This document shows, in pieces, positions 1-8,403 of a stretch of DNA of 64,000 nucleotides. Position 1 is the stretch's first letter; each line of letters begins with the position of its first letter. The position numbers were made by a program, and so were the translations under genes. The notes beneath the pieces are model-generated. The model saw only the letters and a list, made by a program, of their open reading frames with translations, was not told the DNA's origin and did not search any database. Source of the stretch: DATLZU01 sp051293835 (GTDB lineage: Bacteria > Nitrospirota > Nitrospiria > Nitrospirales > Nitrospiraceae); NCBI GenBank assembly GCA_051293835.1, contig JBPKMA010000003.1, positions 62,001-126,000 on the forward strand. Direction: 5' to 3'.

Positions 1-482
1 TGGGCATCGGGGGGATTCGGGAGATCGAGTTTCTCGTGCAAACGATCCAGGTGATATGCGGAAAGGCTCTGCCGCGCGTGCTAGACCGCAACACTCTGGG
101 GGCGCTGGCTCGATTCCGAGAACTGGGATTGTTGTCGGCGGCAGAGCAGTCAGCGCTGGTGGAGGCCTATGTCTTTCTGCGCGACGTGGAGCACAAACTG
201 CAGATGGTGCATGACCTCCAAACCCATGCGCTGCCCGACAGACCGGACGAATTGATGCGGTGCGCCATTCGGCTTGGCTATGCGGGCAGGGACCGGAAGA
301 CTGCCGCCGATCGCTTCACCGCAGACTATCGCCGCCATACGGATCGGGTCAACACTATCTTCCGTCGCTTCTTCTATGCGACGGGACGTTCCCGTCTGTT
401 GCAGGCGATCCTCCACGCCAGGAAGCAGGCGGAAAACGCGACGGGCCGAGCGGGAACCGCTCGGCCCGTCATCCAGCGGTGA
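1..482 (+). CDS. glnE: GlnE-like glutamine synthetase adenylyltransferase, C-terminal part (5' end outside window)
   Basis: Partial gene, open from the window edge (first full codon at base 3). The peptide begins with GIGGIREIEFLVQ, the GGIREIEF signature that closes the nucleotidyltransferase core of GlnE, followed by the helical segment with LRDVEHKLQMVHDLQTHALP, typical of the GlnE family that adenylylates or deadenylylates glutamine synthetase. The signature resembles the first half of the classical two-domain enzyme, yet the frame stops at 482 with no second catalytic domain, so it is either a short form or a truncated copy. The last 15 codons overlap a perfect 14-bp hairpin (440-470). 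The gene is convergent with groEL. Confidence 0.6.
   Translation, partial: GIGGIREIEFLVQTIQVICGKALPRVLDRNTLGALARFRELGLLSAAEQSALVEAYVFLRDVEHKLQMVHDLQTHALPDRPDELMRCAIRLGYAGRDRKTAADRFTADYRRHTDRVNTIFRRFFYATGRSRLLQAILHARKQAENATGRAGTARPVIQR
440..470 (-). terminator. Strong hairpin, likely terminator of groESL
   Basis: Bases 440-453 and 457-470 are perfect reverse complements (14 bp, GC-rich, GAA loop on the plus strand). Read on the minus strand, downstream of groEL, the hairpin is followed within three bases by a short T run (GCGTTTTCC), as in an intrinsic terminator. It lies inside the 3' end of the glnE-like frame. A second small hairpin (484-490 with 496-502, 7 bp) sits between the two convergent genes. 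Confidence 0.6.
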
Positions 483-529
483 TCGCACTCGGCGAGAGTG
501 CGTCAGCCAATCGTTCTCAGCTTAGTACA

Positions 530-2164
530 TTAGTACATGTCGTGCATGTGACCGTGACCGGCGCCGGCCGGCTCTTTTTTCTCCTCCGGGATCTCTGTAA
601 CCATCACCTCGGTGGTCAGCATCAGAGCTGCCACGCTGGCCGCGTTCTGCAACGCGCAGCGCGCGACCTTCGTCGGATCGATGATCCCCGCCTTGAGCAT
701 GTCGGTGTACTCTTCGGTTTGTGCATTGAAGCCATATGCGGGATTCGAGTTCTGTCTGACTTTTTCCACGACCACCGACCCTTCCACACCGGCGTTTGCA
801 GCGATCTGGCGGATGGGCTCTTCCAGCGCGCGCCGGACGATGTTGATGCCCACTTTCTGCTCGGGCGGCGCATCCTTCAGCAAGGAATCCAGTGCCGGAA
901 TGCAGCGCAGATAGGCGACGCCGCCGCCGGGCACGATGCCTTCCTCGACGGCTGCCTTGGTCGCGTGCAGGGCGTCTTCCACGCGGGCCTTTTTCTCCTT
1001 CATTTCGGTTTCGGTGGCCGCGCCGACGTTGATGACTGCCACGCCACCTACAATCTTTGCCAGCCGCTCCTGCAGTTTCTCCCGATCGTAATCGGACGTC
1101 GTTTCTTCGATCTGAGACTTGATCTGCTTCACGCGACCCTCGATCTTCTTCGGATCGCCGTACCCTTCAACGATCGTGGTGTTGTCCTTGTCGATCGTCA
1201 CCCGCTTGGCCCGACCGAGATCCGTCAGCTTCACGTTTTCGAGTTTAATGCCGAGGTCTTCGGAGATCACCTGGCCTCCGGTCAGGATCGCGATATCCTC
1301 CAGCATGGCCTTGCGCCGGTCACCAAAGCCGGGAGCCTTCACCGCCGCCACGTTCAGCGTGCCGCGCAACTTATTCACGACCAAGGTGGCCAGAGCTTCG
1401 CCTTCCACTTCTTCGGCGATGATCAGCAGAGGCTTGCCCATCTTGGCGACCTGCTCCAGAATCGGCAACAGGTCCTTCATGCTGCTGATTTTCTTTTCGT
1501 TGATAAGGACAAGCGGCTCTTCGAGAACGGCTTCCATCCGCTCGGCGTTGGTGACAAAGTAGGGGGAGATGTATCCGCGGTCGAACTGCATGCCTTCGAC
1601 AACGTCCAGCGAAGTGGACATGGACTTGGCTTCCTCGACGGTGATGACGCCGTCTTTCCCTACCTTTTCCATGGCCTCGGCGATCAGATCGCCGATCGTC
1701 TTGTCGTTGTTGGCCGAAATCGTGCCGACCTGCGAAATCTCGGTCTTGGTCTGGCAAGGTTTGCTGAGCTTCTTGAGTTCCTGCACCACCGCTTCCACCG
1801 CCCGGTCGATACCCCGCTTGATTTCCATCGGGTTGGCGCCTGCGGTGATGTTTTTGACGCCCTCACGGTAGATCGCCTGGGCAAGCACGGTGGCGGTCGT
1901 GGTGCCATCGCCGGCCGTGTCGCTGGTCTTGCTGGCGACCTCACGAACAAGCTGGGCACCCATATTTTCATACGGGTTCTTCAGCTCGATCTCTTTCGCG
2001 ACGGTCACGCCGTCCTTGGTGATCGTAGGCGCGCCGAACTTCTTGTCCAGAATCGCGTTACGACCCTTGGGGCCGAGCGTCGCCTTCACGGCGTCGGCGA
2101 GCTGATTGACCCCTTTCAGGATCGCGGCCCGCGCCGCTTCACTGTACAGTAGCTGCTTTGCCAT
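530..2164 (-). CDS. groEL: 60 kDa chaperonin GroEL
   Basis: 544 residues, the normal GroEL length. It forms the double-ring cytoplasmic chaperonin that folds proteins in ATP-dependent cycles with the GroES lid. The N-terminus (VKATLGPKGRNAILDKKFG, then DGTTTATVLAQAI around residues 87-100) carries the nucleotide-binding motifs, and the C-terminal half has the usual LLDEAL-like and GVAYLRCIPAL regions. The tail is not the Gly-Gly-Met repeat of many GroELs but a short His/Met-rich end (GHGHMHDMY). It lies 100 bp downstream of groES in the same orientation and ends before the hairpin at 440-470. The start ATG at 2164 is preceded by an AGGGAGGA-type ribosome binding site. Confidence 0.97.
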   Translation of the reverse strand: MAKQLLYSEAARAAILKGVNQLADAVKATLGPKGRNAILDKKFGAPTITKDGVTVAKEIELKNPYENMGAQLVREVASKTSDTAGDGTTTATVLAQAIYREGVKNITAGANPMEIKRGIDRAVEAVVQELKKLSKPCQTKTEISQVGTISANNDKTIGDLIAEAMEKVGKDGVITVEEAKSMSTSLDVVEGMQFDRGYISPYFVTNAERMEAVLEEPLVLINEKKISSMKDLLPILEQVAKMGKPLLIIAEEVEGEALATLVVNKLRGTLNVAAVKAPGFGDRRKAMLEDIAILTGGQVISEDLGIKLENVKLTDLGRAKRVTIDKDNTTIVEGYGDPKKIEGRVKQIKSQIEETTSDYDREKLQERLAKIVGGVAVINVGAATETEMKEKKARVEDALHATKAAVEEGIVPGGGVAYLRCIPALDSLLKDAPPEQKVGINIVRRALEEPIRQIAANAGVEGSVVVEKVRQNSNPAYGFNAQTEEYTDMLKAGIIDPTKVARCALQNAASVAALMLTTEVMVTEIPEEKKEPAGAGHGHMHDMY

Positions 2165-2264
2165 CGTGGATCCTCCCTCTGCGTATCATTGTGAATTGAC
2201 GGTCCATCATAATAAATGGCACGTATGGACCATAGACCGGGCGCGACGGGACCACGGTCCCACC

Positions 2265-2579
2265 TCAGGTGTTGGTGAATACGCCCAGAATGTCTTCTTC
2301 TTTAATGATCAGGCATTCTTCGTCGTCGATCCGCAGCTTACTTCCAGAATATTTGTCGAACAGGACCTGGTCGCCAACCTTCACGTTCTCAACCTTTTTC
2401 CCGACCGCCTGCACGATGCCGCGCTGGGGCTTCTCCTTGGCGGAGTCCGGCACATAAATACCGCCCGCTGTCCGTTCCATCTCCTCTGTATAGGTGATGA
2501 AGACGCGGTCTCCGAGCGGCTGGAAATTCTTCGCTACGGTCGAGGCTTTCTTTTCCTTCTCCTTAGTCTCCGTGGCCAT
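2265..2579 (-). CDS. groES: 10 kDa co-chaperonin GroES
   Basis: 104 residues from the ATG at 2579, chosen because AGGAGGAGG stands directly upstream; longer in-frame starts would add a non-homologous leader. The body contains PLGDRVFITYTEEMERTAGGIYVPD, with the mobile loop, and ends in the conserved strand around EEDILGVF. The co-chaperonin caps GroEL. A lysine/glutamate-rich N-terminal extension of about 17 residues (MATETKEKEKKAS) precedes the first beta strand and is absent from standard GroES. It is followed by groEL and lies 254 bp downstream of rpoH, with its own candidate promoter in that gap. Confidence 0.96.
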   Translation of the reverse strand: MATETKEKEKKASTVAKNFQPLGDRVFITYTEEMERTAGGIYVPDSAKEKPQRGIVQAVGKKVENVKVGDQVLFDKYSGSKLRIDDEECLIIKEEDILGVFTNT

Positions 2580-2705
2580 ACGAACAACCTCCTCCTGTTG
2601 GTTTGGGTTTCTACCGGGTCGCGACTGCTGCGTTGAAGCCGATTGTGTAAGAAGCGGATTCCGCTCTTCGAAGAAGAAGCGGACTGCTAGCAAAATTTGC
2701 CAAAG

Positions 2706-2733
2706 AGATAGCGCCGCTCGAGGGCAAGTCAAG
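2706..2733 (-). promoter_or_regulatory. Candidate heat-shock-type promoter for groESL
   Basis: On the minus strand CTTGAC (2733-2728) is followed after 15 bases by GCTATCT (2712-2706). This resembles the CTTGAC / CYTATNT pattern reported for RpoH promoters outside enterics, although the spacer is shorter than that consensus; it could also be read as a weak sigma-70 site. The leader to groES is about 120 nt and contains the perfect 13-base palindrome AGCGGATTCCGCT (2653-2665). No CIRCE element (TTAGCACTC-N9-GAGTGCTAA) was found. A second palindrome, GTTGAAATTTCAAC (2792-2805), lies between this site and rpoH. Confidence 0.4.
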
Positions 2734-2833
2734 AGGCAGGGCCAGAATTTCTTCGCGAAAATGGGAGTGCATCAATCGGTGAGTCTAAGTCGTTGAAATT
2801 TCAACTAAGCAACGGTCATGAACGCATAAGACG

Positions 2834-3835
2834 TTAGGTTTGCAGCCGATCGAAATCTTTGACTTCTTTCTTGATATAGTCGCGGAGCCGCTTGATGATG
2901 CGGGCCTCCAGCTGCCGGGTTCGCTCTTTTGTGATCCCGTATTTGGCGCCGAGATCCTCCAGGGTTAGGGGAGTCTCTGATAGGACGCGGTTTCGCAGGA
3001 TGTCCTCTTCCCGTTCGTCCAGGGTTTTGATGAATTCAGCGAGTTTCCGCCGAAAAAGCGCCCTGAGCTCCGTATCGGCGATCCGTTCGTCCGCCGGCTG
3101 ATCCTGAGAGGGCAGAATGTCCAACAGTGTGCCGTCTTTGTCCTCGCCCAGTGGCTGATCCAGGGACAATTCCCAACTGCCCAGCCGTTGATCCATTTCT
3201 ATGACGTCCCGTTCCCGGACGTTCAGGCGATCGGCTAAGAGCTTAGCGTCCGGCACGAAGCCTTCTCGTTCCAGTTTAGCCTTTTCCTTCTTGAGATTGT
3301 AGAAGAGCTTGCGTTGGTCCTGGGTGGTGCCGACCTTCACGAGGCGGAAGTTGTTGAGCAGGTAGCGAAGAATATAAGCACGGGCCCACCAAGCGGCGTA
3401 GGCGTAGAAGCGGACGTTTTTGCTCGGGTCGAATTTCTTGATTGCTTGCAACAAGCCGACGTTGCCTTCCTGAATCAAATCCATATGATCGACGCCGGTG
3501 TGGAGGTATTCGGCGGCGATAGCCACGGAGACCCGCAAGTTGGAAAGGATCAGCTTGACGGCGGCCTCGCGGCTACCCATCACGCGGTATTCGTGAAAGA
3601 GTCGGAGTTCTTCTTCCTTGGTCAGATAGGGGTAGCGCCGGACTTCGGCCAGATACTGTTGCAGCGCCGTGACGGGGACCAGAGACGTGGTGTCGTCGCC
3701 GTGGTCGCGCCCCTGAGAGGAAGAGGCTTCGGCCTGCTCCGGGAAGAGGCTTTCTTCTGCGAAGTCGCCATCCGTCGGTTCCAGGTCCTCGGTTTCCCAA
3801 ATATTCTGCTGACTCTGCAGTTCGGATTCGCTCAT
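2834..3835 (-). CDS. rpoH: RNA polymerase heat-shock sigma factor RpoH (sigma-32 type)
   Basis: 333 residues. Region 2 (DLIQEGNVGLLQAIKKFD, then YAYAAWWARAYILRYLL) binds core polymerase and the -10 element, and region 4 near the C-terminus (TLEDLGAKYGITKERTRQLEARI) is the -35-reading helix-turn-helix. The segment QRKLFYNLK around residue 174 matches the RpoH box that separates heat-shock sigma factors from RpoD. The first 50 residues are acidic and low-complexity, longer than in E. coli RpoH. It stands immediately upstream of groES-groEL on the same strand, which supports a heat-shock role. A perfect TATAAT lies upstream (3876-3881). Confidence 0.9.
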   Translation of the reverse strand: MSESELQSQQNIWETEDLEPTDGDFAEESLFPEQAEASSSQGRDHGDDTTSLVPVTALQQYLAEVRRYPYLTKEEELRLFHEYRVMGSREAAVKLILSNLRVSVAIAAEYLHTGVDHMDLIQEGNVGLLQAIKKFDPSKNVRFYAYAAWWARAYILRYLLNNFRLVKVGTTQDQRKLFYNLKKEKAKLEREGFVPDAKLLADRLNVRERDVIEMDQRLGSWELSLDQPLGEDKDGTLLDILPSQDQPADERIADTELRALFRRKLAEFIKTLDEREEDILRNRVLSETPLTLEDLGAKYGITKERTRQLEARIIKRLRDYIKKEVKDFDRLQT

Positions 3836-3875
3836 CGAGTTCTAGGTGCTCTCGTGGGGCGCACGCGTAAAAAGC

Positions 3876-3904
3876 ATTATAAACGGAACGGAGTCGAAGC
3901 ACAA
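3876..3904 (-). promoter_or_regulatory. Candidate sigma-70 promoter of rpoH
   Basis: On the minus strand TTGTGC (3904-3899), a 17-base spacer and a perfect TATAAT (3881-3876) precede the rpoH start by about 40 bases. The -35 matches only three of six positions. It lies in the divergent rpoH/uvrB intergenic region. Confidence 0.55.
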
Positions 3905-4008
3905 AGTTCTACCGCGGGAAGCCGTCCTGGCCGTGAGTTCGCGCGCGGCTCATTGGATTTGCTAAGATGGCTTCCGAAGATACCGGAGATAGAAATAGAA
4001 GGAAGGAT

Positions 4009-6009
4009 ATGCCGCCGTTCAAGCTCGAAGCGCCATTTAAGCCGTGCGGAGATCAGGGGCAGGCGATTGAAAAACTGGCCGCCGGGGTGAAGGCCGGCAA
4101 GAAGCACCAGGTTTTGCTCGGTGTCACCGGCTCTGGCAAGACCTTCACGATGGCCAACCTGATCGAGCGGGTGCAGAAACCGACGCTCGTACTCGTCCAT
4201 AACAAGACCCTGGCCGGACAGCTCTACCAAGAATTCAAACAATTTTTCCCGCACAACGCGGTGGAATATTTCATCAGTTACTACGACTACTATCAGCCGG
4301 AAGCCTACATTCCCCAGACCGACACCTACATCGCTAAGGATGCCTCCATCAACGACGCCATTGATCAGATGCGGCATGCGGCGACCACGGCACTGTTGCA
4401 GCGGAACGACGTGGTCATCGTGTCGTCCGTGTCGTGCATCTACGGCCTCGGCTCGCCGGAAGTTTATCACGGCATGCTGCTCTATCTCGAAGAAGGCATG
4501 GAGATCCGTCGCGAACGGATCCTATCCAAACTGGTGGAAATTCAATACACTCGCAATGATGCCGACTTCCATCGGGGGACCTTCCGCGTGCGGGGCGATG
4601 TGATCGAGGTCTTCCCCGCTTCATCGGACGCCGCATCGGTGCGCATCGAGTTGTTCGGCGATGTGGTGGAGGCGATTCATGAGATCGATCCGCTCACCGG
4701 CAAGTCATTGGGCCGGTTGCCGAAAGTGCCGATCTATCCCAATACCCACTATTTGATTGCGCCGGACCGGTATGAACAGGCGCTGAAGGGAATTGAACAA
4801 GAGTTGGAGGAGCGGATCGCGTTCTTCAAGCGTGAAGGCAAACTGCTCGAAGCCCAGCGGATCGAGCAACGGACGCGCTTCGATTTGGAGATGATCCGGG
4901 CGATGGGCTACTGCCACGGGATCGAGAACTATTCGCGACATCTGAGCGGCCGCGCGCCGGGTGAGCCGCCACCGACGCTCCTGGACTATTTCCCCAAGGA
5001 TTTTCTCCTCATCGTCGACGAATCGCATGCCACTATTCCGCAGGTGGGAGGCATGTACGAAGGCGACTACTCGCGCAAAAAGACGCTGGTGGACTACGGA
5101 TTTCGGTTGCCGTCGGCTATTGACAATCGGCCGCTGAAATTCGAGGAATTTGAGCGGTGTCTCAATCAAGTCATCTATGTGTCGGCGACACCCGGTCCGT
5201 ACGAATTGGAGCGAGCCGGGCGGGAGGTGGTCGAGCAGATCATCCGACCGACCGGCCTGATGGATCCGGTCATTGAAGTGCGCCCCGCGAAAGGCCAGGT
5301 GGACGATTTGTTAGGTGAAGTGCGCACGGAGGTCGCCAAAGGCAACCGTGTGCTGGTCACGACGCTGACGAAGCGGATGGCCGAAGATCTGACCGAGTAC
5401 TATCACGATCTCGGTGTCAAGGTGCGCTATCTGCATTCCGATATCAAAACGTTGGAGCGGGCGGAAATCGTGCGCGATCTGCGGCGAGGGGTGTTCGATG
5501 TGCTGGTGGGGATCAACCTCCTGCGTGAAGGGTTGGACCTCCCAGAGGTCAGTCTGGTCGCGATCCTCGACGCGGATAAAGAGGGCTATCTGCGGTCGCA
5601 CCGGTCGTTGATTCAGACCGCCGGACGCGCGGCCCGGCATGTCGAGGGTCGCGTGATTCTGTACGGCGACACGGTCACGGAGTCCATGCGGCTGGCGATC
5701 GAGGAGACCGCGCGGCGGCGAAGGATCCAAGCTGAGTACAACCGGGCGCACGGCATTACGCCGGAAAGCGTGAAGAAAAGTATTCCGACGGTGGAGTATG
5801 CGATGGCACAGTTGGACTACCTTTCACTCGATCTGGTCGCCGAATCCCAAGCCGTCTCTCAACAAGAGGAACGGGATGTCGAGCAGCTCATCCGACGCTT
5901 GGAAGCGGAGATGAAGGCGGCTGCCAAAGAATTGAAGTTCGAGCGAGCGGCGGAACTGCGGAACCGGATTCGTGCGCTGAGAATGAGAGAACTCGAAGTC
6001 AAACTGTAG
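4009..6009 (+). CDS. uvrB: Excinuclease ABC subunit B
   Basis: 666 residues from ATG 4009, chosen because GAAGGAAGG precedes it and because PFKLEAPFKPCGDQ aligns with the usual UvrB N-terminus; an in-frame ATG at 3967 would add 14 residues. UvrB is the damage-verifying helicase-like subunit of nucleotide excision repair, working with UvrA and UvrC. Visible motifs are Walker A GVTGSGKT (about residues 44-51), the beta-hairpin region SYYDYYQPEAYIP that inserts between DNA strands, the DESH box, helicase motif VI around TAGRAARH and the C-terminal UVR motif (ELKFERAAELRNRI) that contacts UvrC. It is convergent with the DUF4321 gene, three bases apart. Confidence 0.97.
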   Translation: MPPFKLEAPFKPCGDQGQAIEKLAAGVKAGKKHQVLLGVTGSGKTFTMANLIERVQKPTLVLVHNKTLAGQLYQEFKQFFPHNAVEYFISYYDYYQPEAYIPQTDTYIAKDASINDAIDQMRHAATTALLQRNDVVIVSSVSCIYGLGSPEVYHGMLLYLEEGMEIRRERILSKLVEIQYTRNDADFHRGTFRVRGDVIEVFPASSDAASVRIELFGDVVEAIHEIDPLTGKSLGRLPKVPIYPNTHYLIAPDRYEQALKGIEQELEERIAFFKREGKLLEAQRIEQRTRFDLEMIRAMGYCHGIENYSRHLSGRAPGEPPPTLLDYFPKDFLLIVDESHATIPQVGGMYEGDYSRKKTLVDYGFRLPSAIDNRPLKFEEFERCLNQVIYVSATPGPYELERAGREVVEQIIRPTGLMDPVIEVRPAKGQVDDLLGEVRTEVAKGNRVLVTTLTKRMAEDLTEYYHDLGVKVRYLHSDIKTLERAEIVRDLRRGVFDVLVGINLLREGLDLPEVSLVAILDADKEGYLRSHRSLIQTAGRAARHVEGRVILYGDTVTESMRLAIEETARRRRIQAEYNRAHGITPESVKKSIPTVEYAMAQLDYLSLDLVAESQAVSQQEERDVEQLIRRLEAEMKAAAKELKFERAAELRNRIRALRMRELEVKL

Positions 6010-6012
6010 GGC

Positions 6013-6273
6013 TCAGATCTGCTTGTAGAGATAAATGCCCAGGAAGATGCCTAGAAAGGTCAGCAGGTTCATTCTGATCGTGAAGCCCATCGTGATTTTA
6101 ACCAGTACCAAATCCACCGTCACAGGCGGGCTAATGCCGGGAGTGAGCGCGGTCGAGAAAATATTTTGAATGGTTCCGTGCGGGGCCATGACGCGCAGCA
6201 TCTCTCCGAGAATGCCGCCAAGCAATCCTCCGACGAGGATAAAGACCATCAGCACCCATGGTGACTTTCTCAT
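6013..6273 (-). CDS. DUF4321 small membrane protein
   Basis: 86 residues from the ATG at 6273, which is preceded by AGGAGGGAGGA. The protein has two hydrophobic segments, WVLMVFILVGGLLGGILGEML at the N-terminus and NLLTFLGIFLGIYLY near the C-terminus, with a short polar loop (APHGTIQNIFSTALTP) between them. This layout matches the uncharacterised DUF4321 family of many Gram-negative and Firmicute genomes. An inner-membrane location is inferred; no function is known. It is divergent from ffh. Confidence 0.75.
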   Translation of the reverse strand: MRKSPWVLMVFILVGGLLGGILGEMLRVMAPHGTIQNIFSTALTPGISPPVTVDLVLVKITMGFTIRMNLLTFLGIFLGIYLYKQI

Positions 6274-6636
6274 TCCTCCCTCCTGACTTCGGGCTGCGTA
6301 GTCGCACGGAGCCAATGGCTGGCACCATAGCGAAACCCCTCAGGGAAGTCAACCAAATGGACCGCAGCCGACCGTGTATGCAGAACAGTTTCCTTGCGAA
6401 GCGAGCGACGGCATGACCGCTGACGTGCGCACGGATGATCCCGTCTCTCGGTCGGCGCCTGAGCAGGTTGAATGAGCGGAAAGAAAGGGCTGTCGACACT
6501 GGGAATGGCTTGACTTCTTTCCAGAGCGTTGTTTAGACTGCCCGATGCCCTTTTTTCAGATTTTCCGAGGTCATCGAAGCTCTGCTCCGCGTATCGCCTG
6601 AGTCGGTCGGCGAGAGGTACTGGGTGTTGATTGATT
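6274..6636. other. Intergenic region between DUF4321 gene and ffh (363 bp)
   Basis: Divergent spacer with no convincing coding frame. It carries the ffh promoter candidate (6511-6540) and presumably the promoter of the DUF4321 gene. I found no signal recognition particle RNA here. Confidence 0.6.
6511..6540 (+). promoter_or_regulatory. Candidate sigma-70 promoter of the ffh-rpsP gene group
   Basis: TTGACT (6511-6516), an 18-base spacer and TAGACT (6535-6540) match five and four of six consensus positions. The expected transcript start is about 90 bases before the ffh ATG. Confidence 0.5.
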
Positions 6637-7986
6637 ATGTTGGATGCGCTGAGTGAGAAACTCGACAAGATTTTCCGCAAGCTCCGCGGCCGTGGTGTCC
6701 TGACCGAACAGAACATCGCGGAGGCGCTGAAAGAGGTCCGGCTGGCGCTGCTTGAAGCGGATGTCAATTTCAAGATCGTCAAGGACTTCATCGATCGGGT
6801 CCGTGAGAAGGCGGTCGGGCGTGAAGTGAGGGAGAGTCTGACGCCTGGTCATCAGGTGGTGAAGATCGTCTGGGATGAACTGCGCGAGATGATGGGCCGT
6901 GAGAAAGCGGGTCTGAACCTCGCATCGAGTCCGCCGACGGTCGTGATGATGGTTGGGTTACAGGGATCGGGAAAGACCACGACCTGCGGCAAGTTGGCTC
7001 GACTGTTCACCCAGCAAGGCAAGCGGGTCCTGTTGGTTGCGGCCGATCCACGACGGCCTGCAGCTGGCGATCAATTGGCCAGTCTGGGCCGTGACCTTGG
7101 CGTCGAAGTCCATCGGTTTGACCGAACGGACGCGGCTCCGGCGGATGTGGTGCGAATCTGCCGGGAAGGAGTCGAGCGTGGAAGAGCCCAAGGCTACGAC
7201 CTGGTCGTTTTGGACACGGGCGGGCGGTTGCACATCGACGATGAATTAATGGCCGAACTGGCTGCGGTCAAGCATGCGGTGAAGCCGCACGAGGTACTGT
7301 TGGTGGCCGACGCGATGACCGGCCAGGATGCGGTGAACATAGCGAGCCGCTTCGATCAGCAGGTCGGGCTGACCGGTGTCATCCTGACGAAGGTCGAAGG
7401 AGATGCAAGGGGCGGCGCGGTACTGTCGATCCGTGCGGTGACCGGCAAACCGATCAAGTTTCTCGGTGTGGGGGAGAAGCTGGATGCGCTGGAAGTGTTC
7501 CATCCAGACCGAATGGCTTCGCGCATTCTCGGTATGGGCGATGTCCTCTCGCTCGTCGAGAAAGCGCAGGAAGTCTACGCGCGCGAACAGGCGAAGACGG
7601 ACGAGAAAAAGCCGGCCGGCGGTGGTTTTACGCTGGAGGATTTCCGCGAGCAACTCGGACAGGTGAAGCGAATCGGTTCGCTCGAGCAAATTCTTGGGAT
7701 GTTGCCGGGCGGTCAACGGTTGAAAGCTTTGGCGCAGAACGGCTTGCCCGAACGCGAACTGAAGCGCGTGGTCGCGATGATCGATTCTATGACGCCTCGG
7801 GAGCGTCGCGACCACACCATTATCAACGGGAGCCGGAAAAAACGTATTGCCAGAGGCAGCGGGACCAGCGTGCAAGAGGTCAACCGCTTGCTGAAGCAGT
7901 TCCTGGCCGCACGAAAAATGATGAAGGCGATAACCAGTGGTGCTGGAAGCCGGCGGCACCTGGCGAAGTTGATGCGGTCGATGTGA
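6637..7986 (+). CDS. ffh: Signal recognition particle protein Ffh
   Basis: 449 residues, starting at ATG 6637 (MLDALSEKLDKIFRKLRGRG, the normal Ffh start). The GTPase of the signal recognition particle binds 4.5S RNA and signal peptides and delivers ribosomes to FtsY at the inner membrane. Visible are the N domain, the G1 loop GLQGSGKTT (about 108-116), DTGGRL (G3), TKVEGDARGG (G4 and insertion box) and the methionine-containing M domain with the RNA-binding RGSGTSVQEVNRLL motif. It heads the ribosomal/tRNA-modification group that follows, 61 bp ahead of rpsP. Confidence 0.97.
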   Translation: MLDALSEKLDKIFRKLRGRGVLTEQNIAEALKEVRLALLEADVNFKIVKDFIDRVREKAVGREVRESLTPGHQVVKIVWDELREMMGREKAGLNLASSPPTVVMMVGLQGSGKTTTCGKLARLFTQQGKRVLLVAADPRRPAAGDQLASLGRDLGVEVHRFDRTDAAPADVVRICREGVERGRAQGYDLVVLDTGGRLHIDDELMAELAAVKHAVKPHEVLLVADAMTGQDAVNIASRFDQQVGLTGVILTKVEGDARGGAVLSIRAVTGKPIKFLGVGEKLDALEVFHPDRMASRILGMGDVLSLVEKAQEVYAREQAKTDEKKPAGGGFTLEDFREQLGQVKRIGSLEQILGMLPGGQRLKALAQNGLPERELKRVVAMIDSMTPRERRDHTIINGSRKKRIARGSGTSVQEVNRLLKQFLAARKMMKAITSGAGSRRHLAKLMRSM

Positions 7987-7997
7987 CCCTTTTCAGG

Positions 7998-8036
7998 AGC
8001 TCACCGTTTCTCGTTGTGAGCTGCGTCTTCAACGAG
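7998..8036 (+). promoter_or_regulatory. Two alternative stem-loops in the rpsP leader
   Basis: AGCTCAC (7998-8004) can pair with GTGAGCT (8016-8022). Alternatively CTCGTTG (8010-8016) can pair with CAACGAG (8030-8036), which runs into the rpsP Shine-Dalgarno GAGGGAGG. The two pairings share base 8016 and exclude each other. A role in rpsP translation is inference only. Confidence 0.3.
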
Positions 8037-8047
8037 GGAGGATCCAC

Positions 8048-8332
8048 GTGGCGGTTCATTTGCGATTGGCGAGAGCCGGACGACATAAGCGACCGTTCTA
8101 TCGAGTGGTGGCGGCAGATTCCCGGATGCCCAGAGACGGGCGTTTCCTGGAAATCTTAGGCACCTTCGATCCGTTGAAAAATCCGGCGTTGCCGGAGCTG
8201 AAGGCAGACCGGGTGCTCAAGTGGCTCAAGCAGGGTGCCCAGCCGACTGTCACGGTCCGGACTCTCCTCCGTCGCTCCGGAATCTGGCAGCAGTTTGAAA
8301 GCGAACGAGCTGCCGCCAAAAAGGCGTCTTAG
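8048..8332 (+). CDS. rpsP: 30S ribosomal protein S16
   Basis: 94 residues from GTG 8048, preceded by GAGGGAGG. The S16 signature LRLARAGRHKRPFYRVVAADSRMPRDGRF is complete near the N-terminus. It binds 16S rRNA in the body of the small subunit. The usual order rpsP-(KH protein)-rimM-trmD-rplS is kept except that no KH-domain gene lies between rpsP and rimM; the 71-bp gap is too short for it. Confidence 0.97.
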   Translation: MAVHLRLARAGRHKRPFYRVVAADSRMPRDGRFLEILGTFDPLKNPALPELKADRVLKWLKQGAQPTVTVRTLLRRSGIWQQFESERAAAKKAS

Positions 8333-8403
8333 GCGCGCAGTCAGCCGTCAACGATCGGCGGTCAGGCCATCAAATACCGAAGGGTTTGCTCCGGGTGAGG
8401 GAT

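Noticed and set aside
260..2152. A 630-codon open frame on the plus strand opposite groEL
   Set aside because: It is the antisense shadow of groEL; the minus frame is an unambiguous full-length chaperonin and the plus frame has no domain.
2580..2833. CIRCE operator for HrcA before groES
   Set aside because: Searched for TTAGCACTC-N9-GAGTGCTAA and relaxed forms; the two palindromes present have different sequences.
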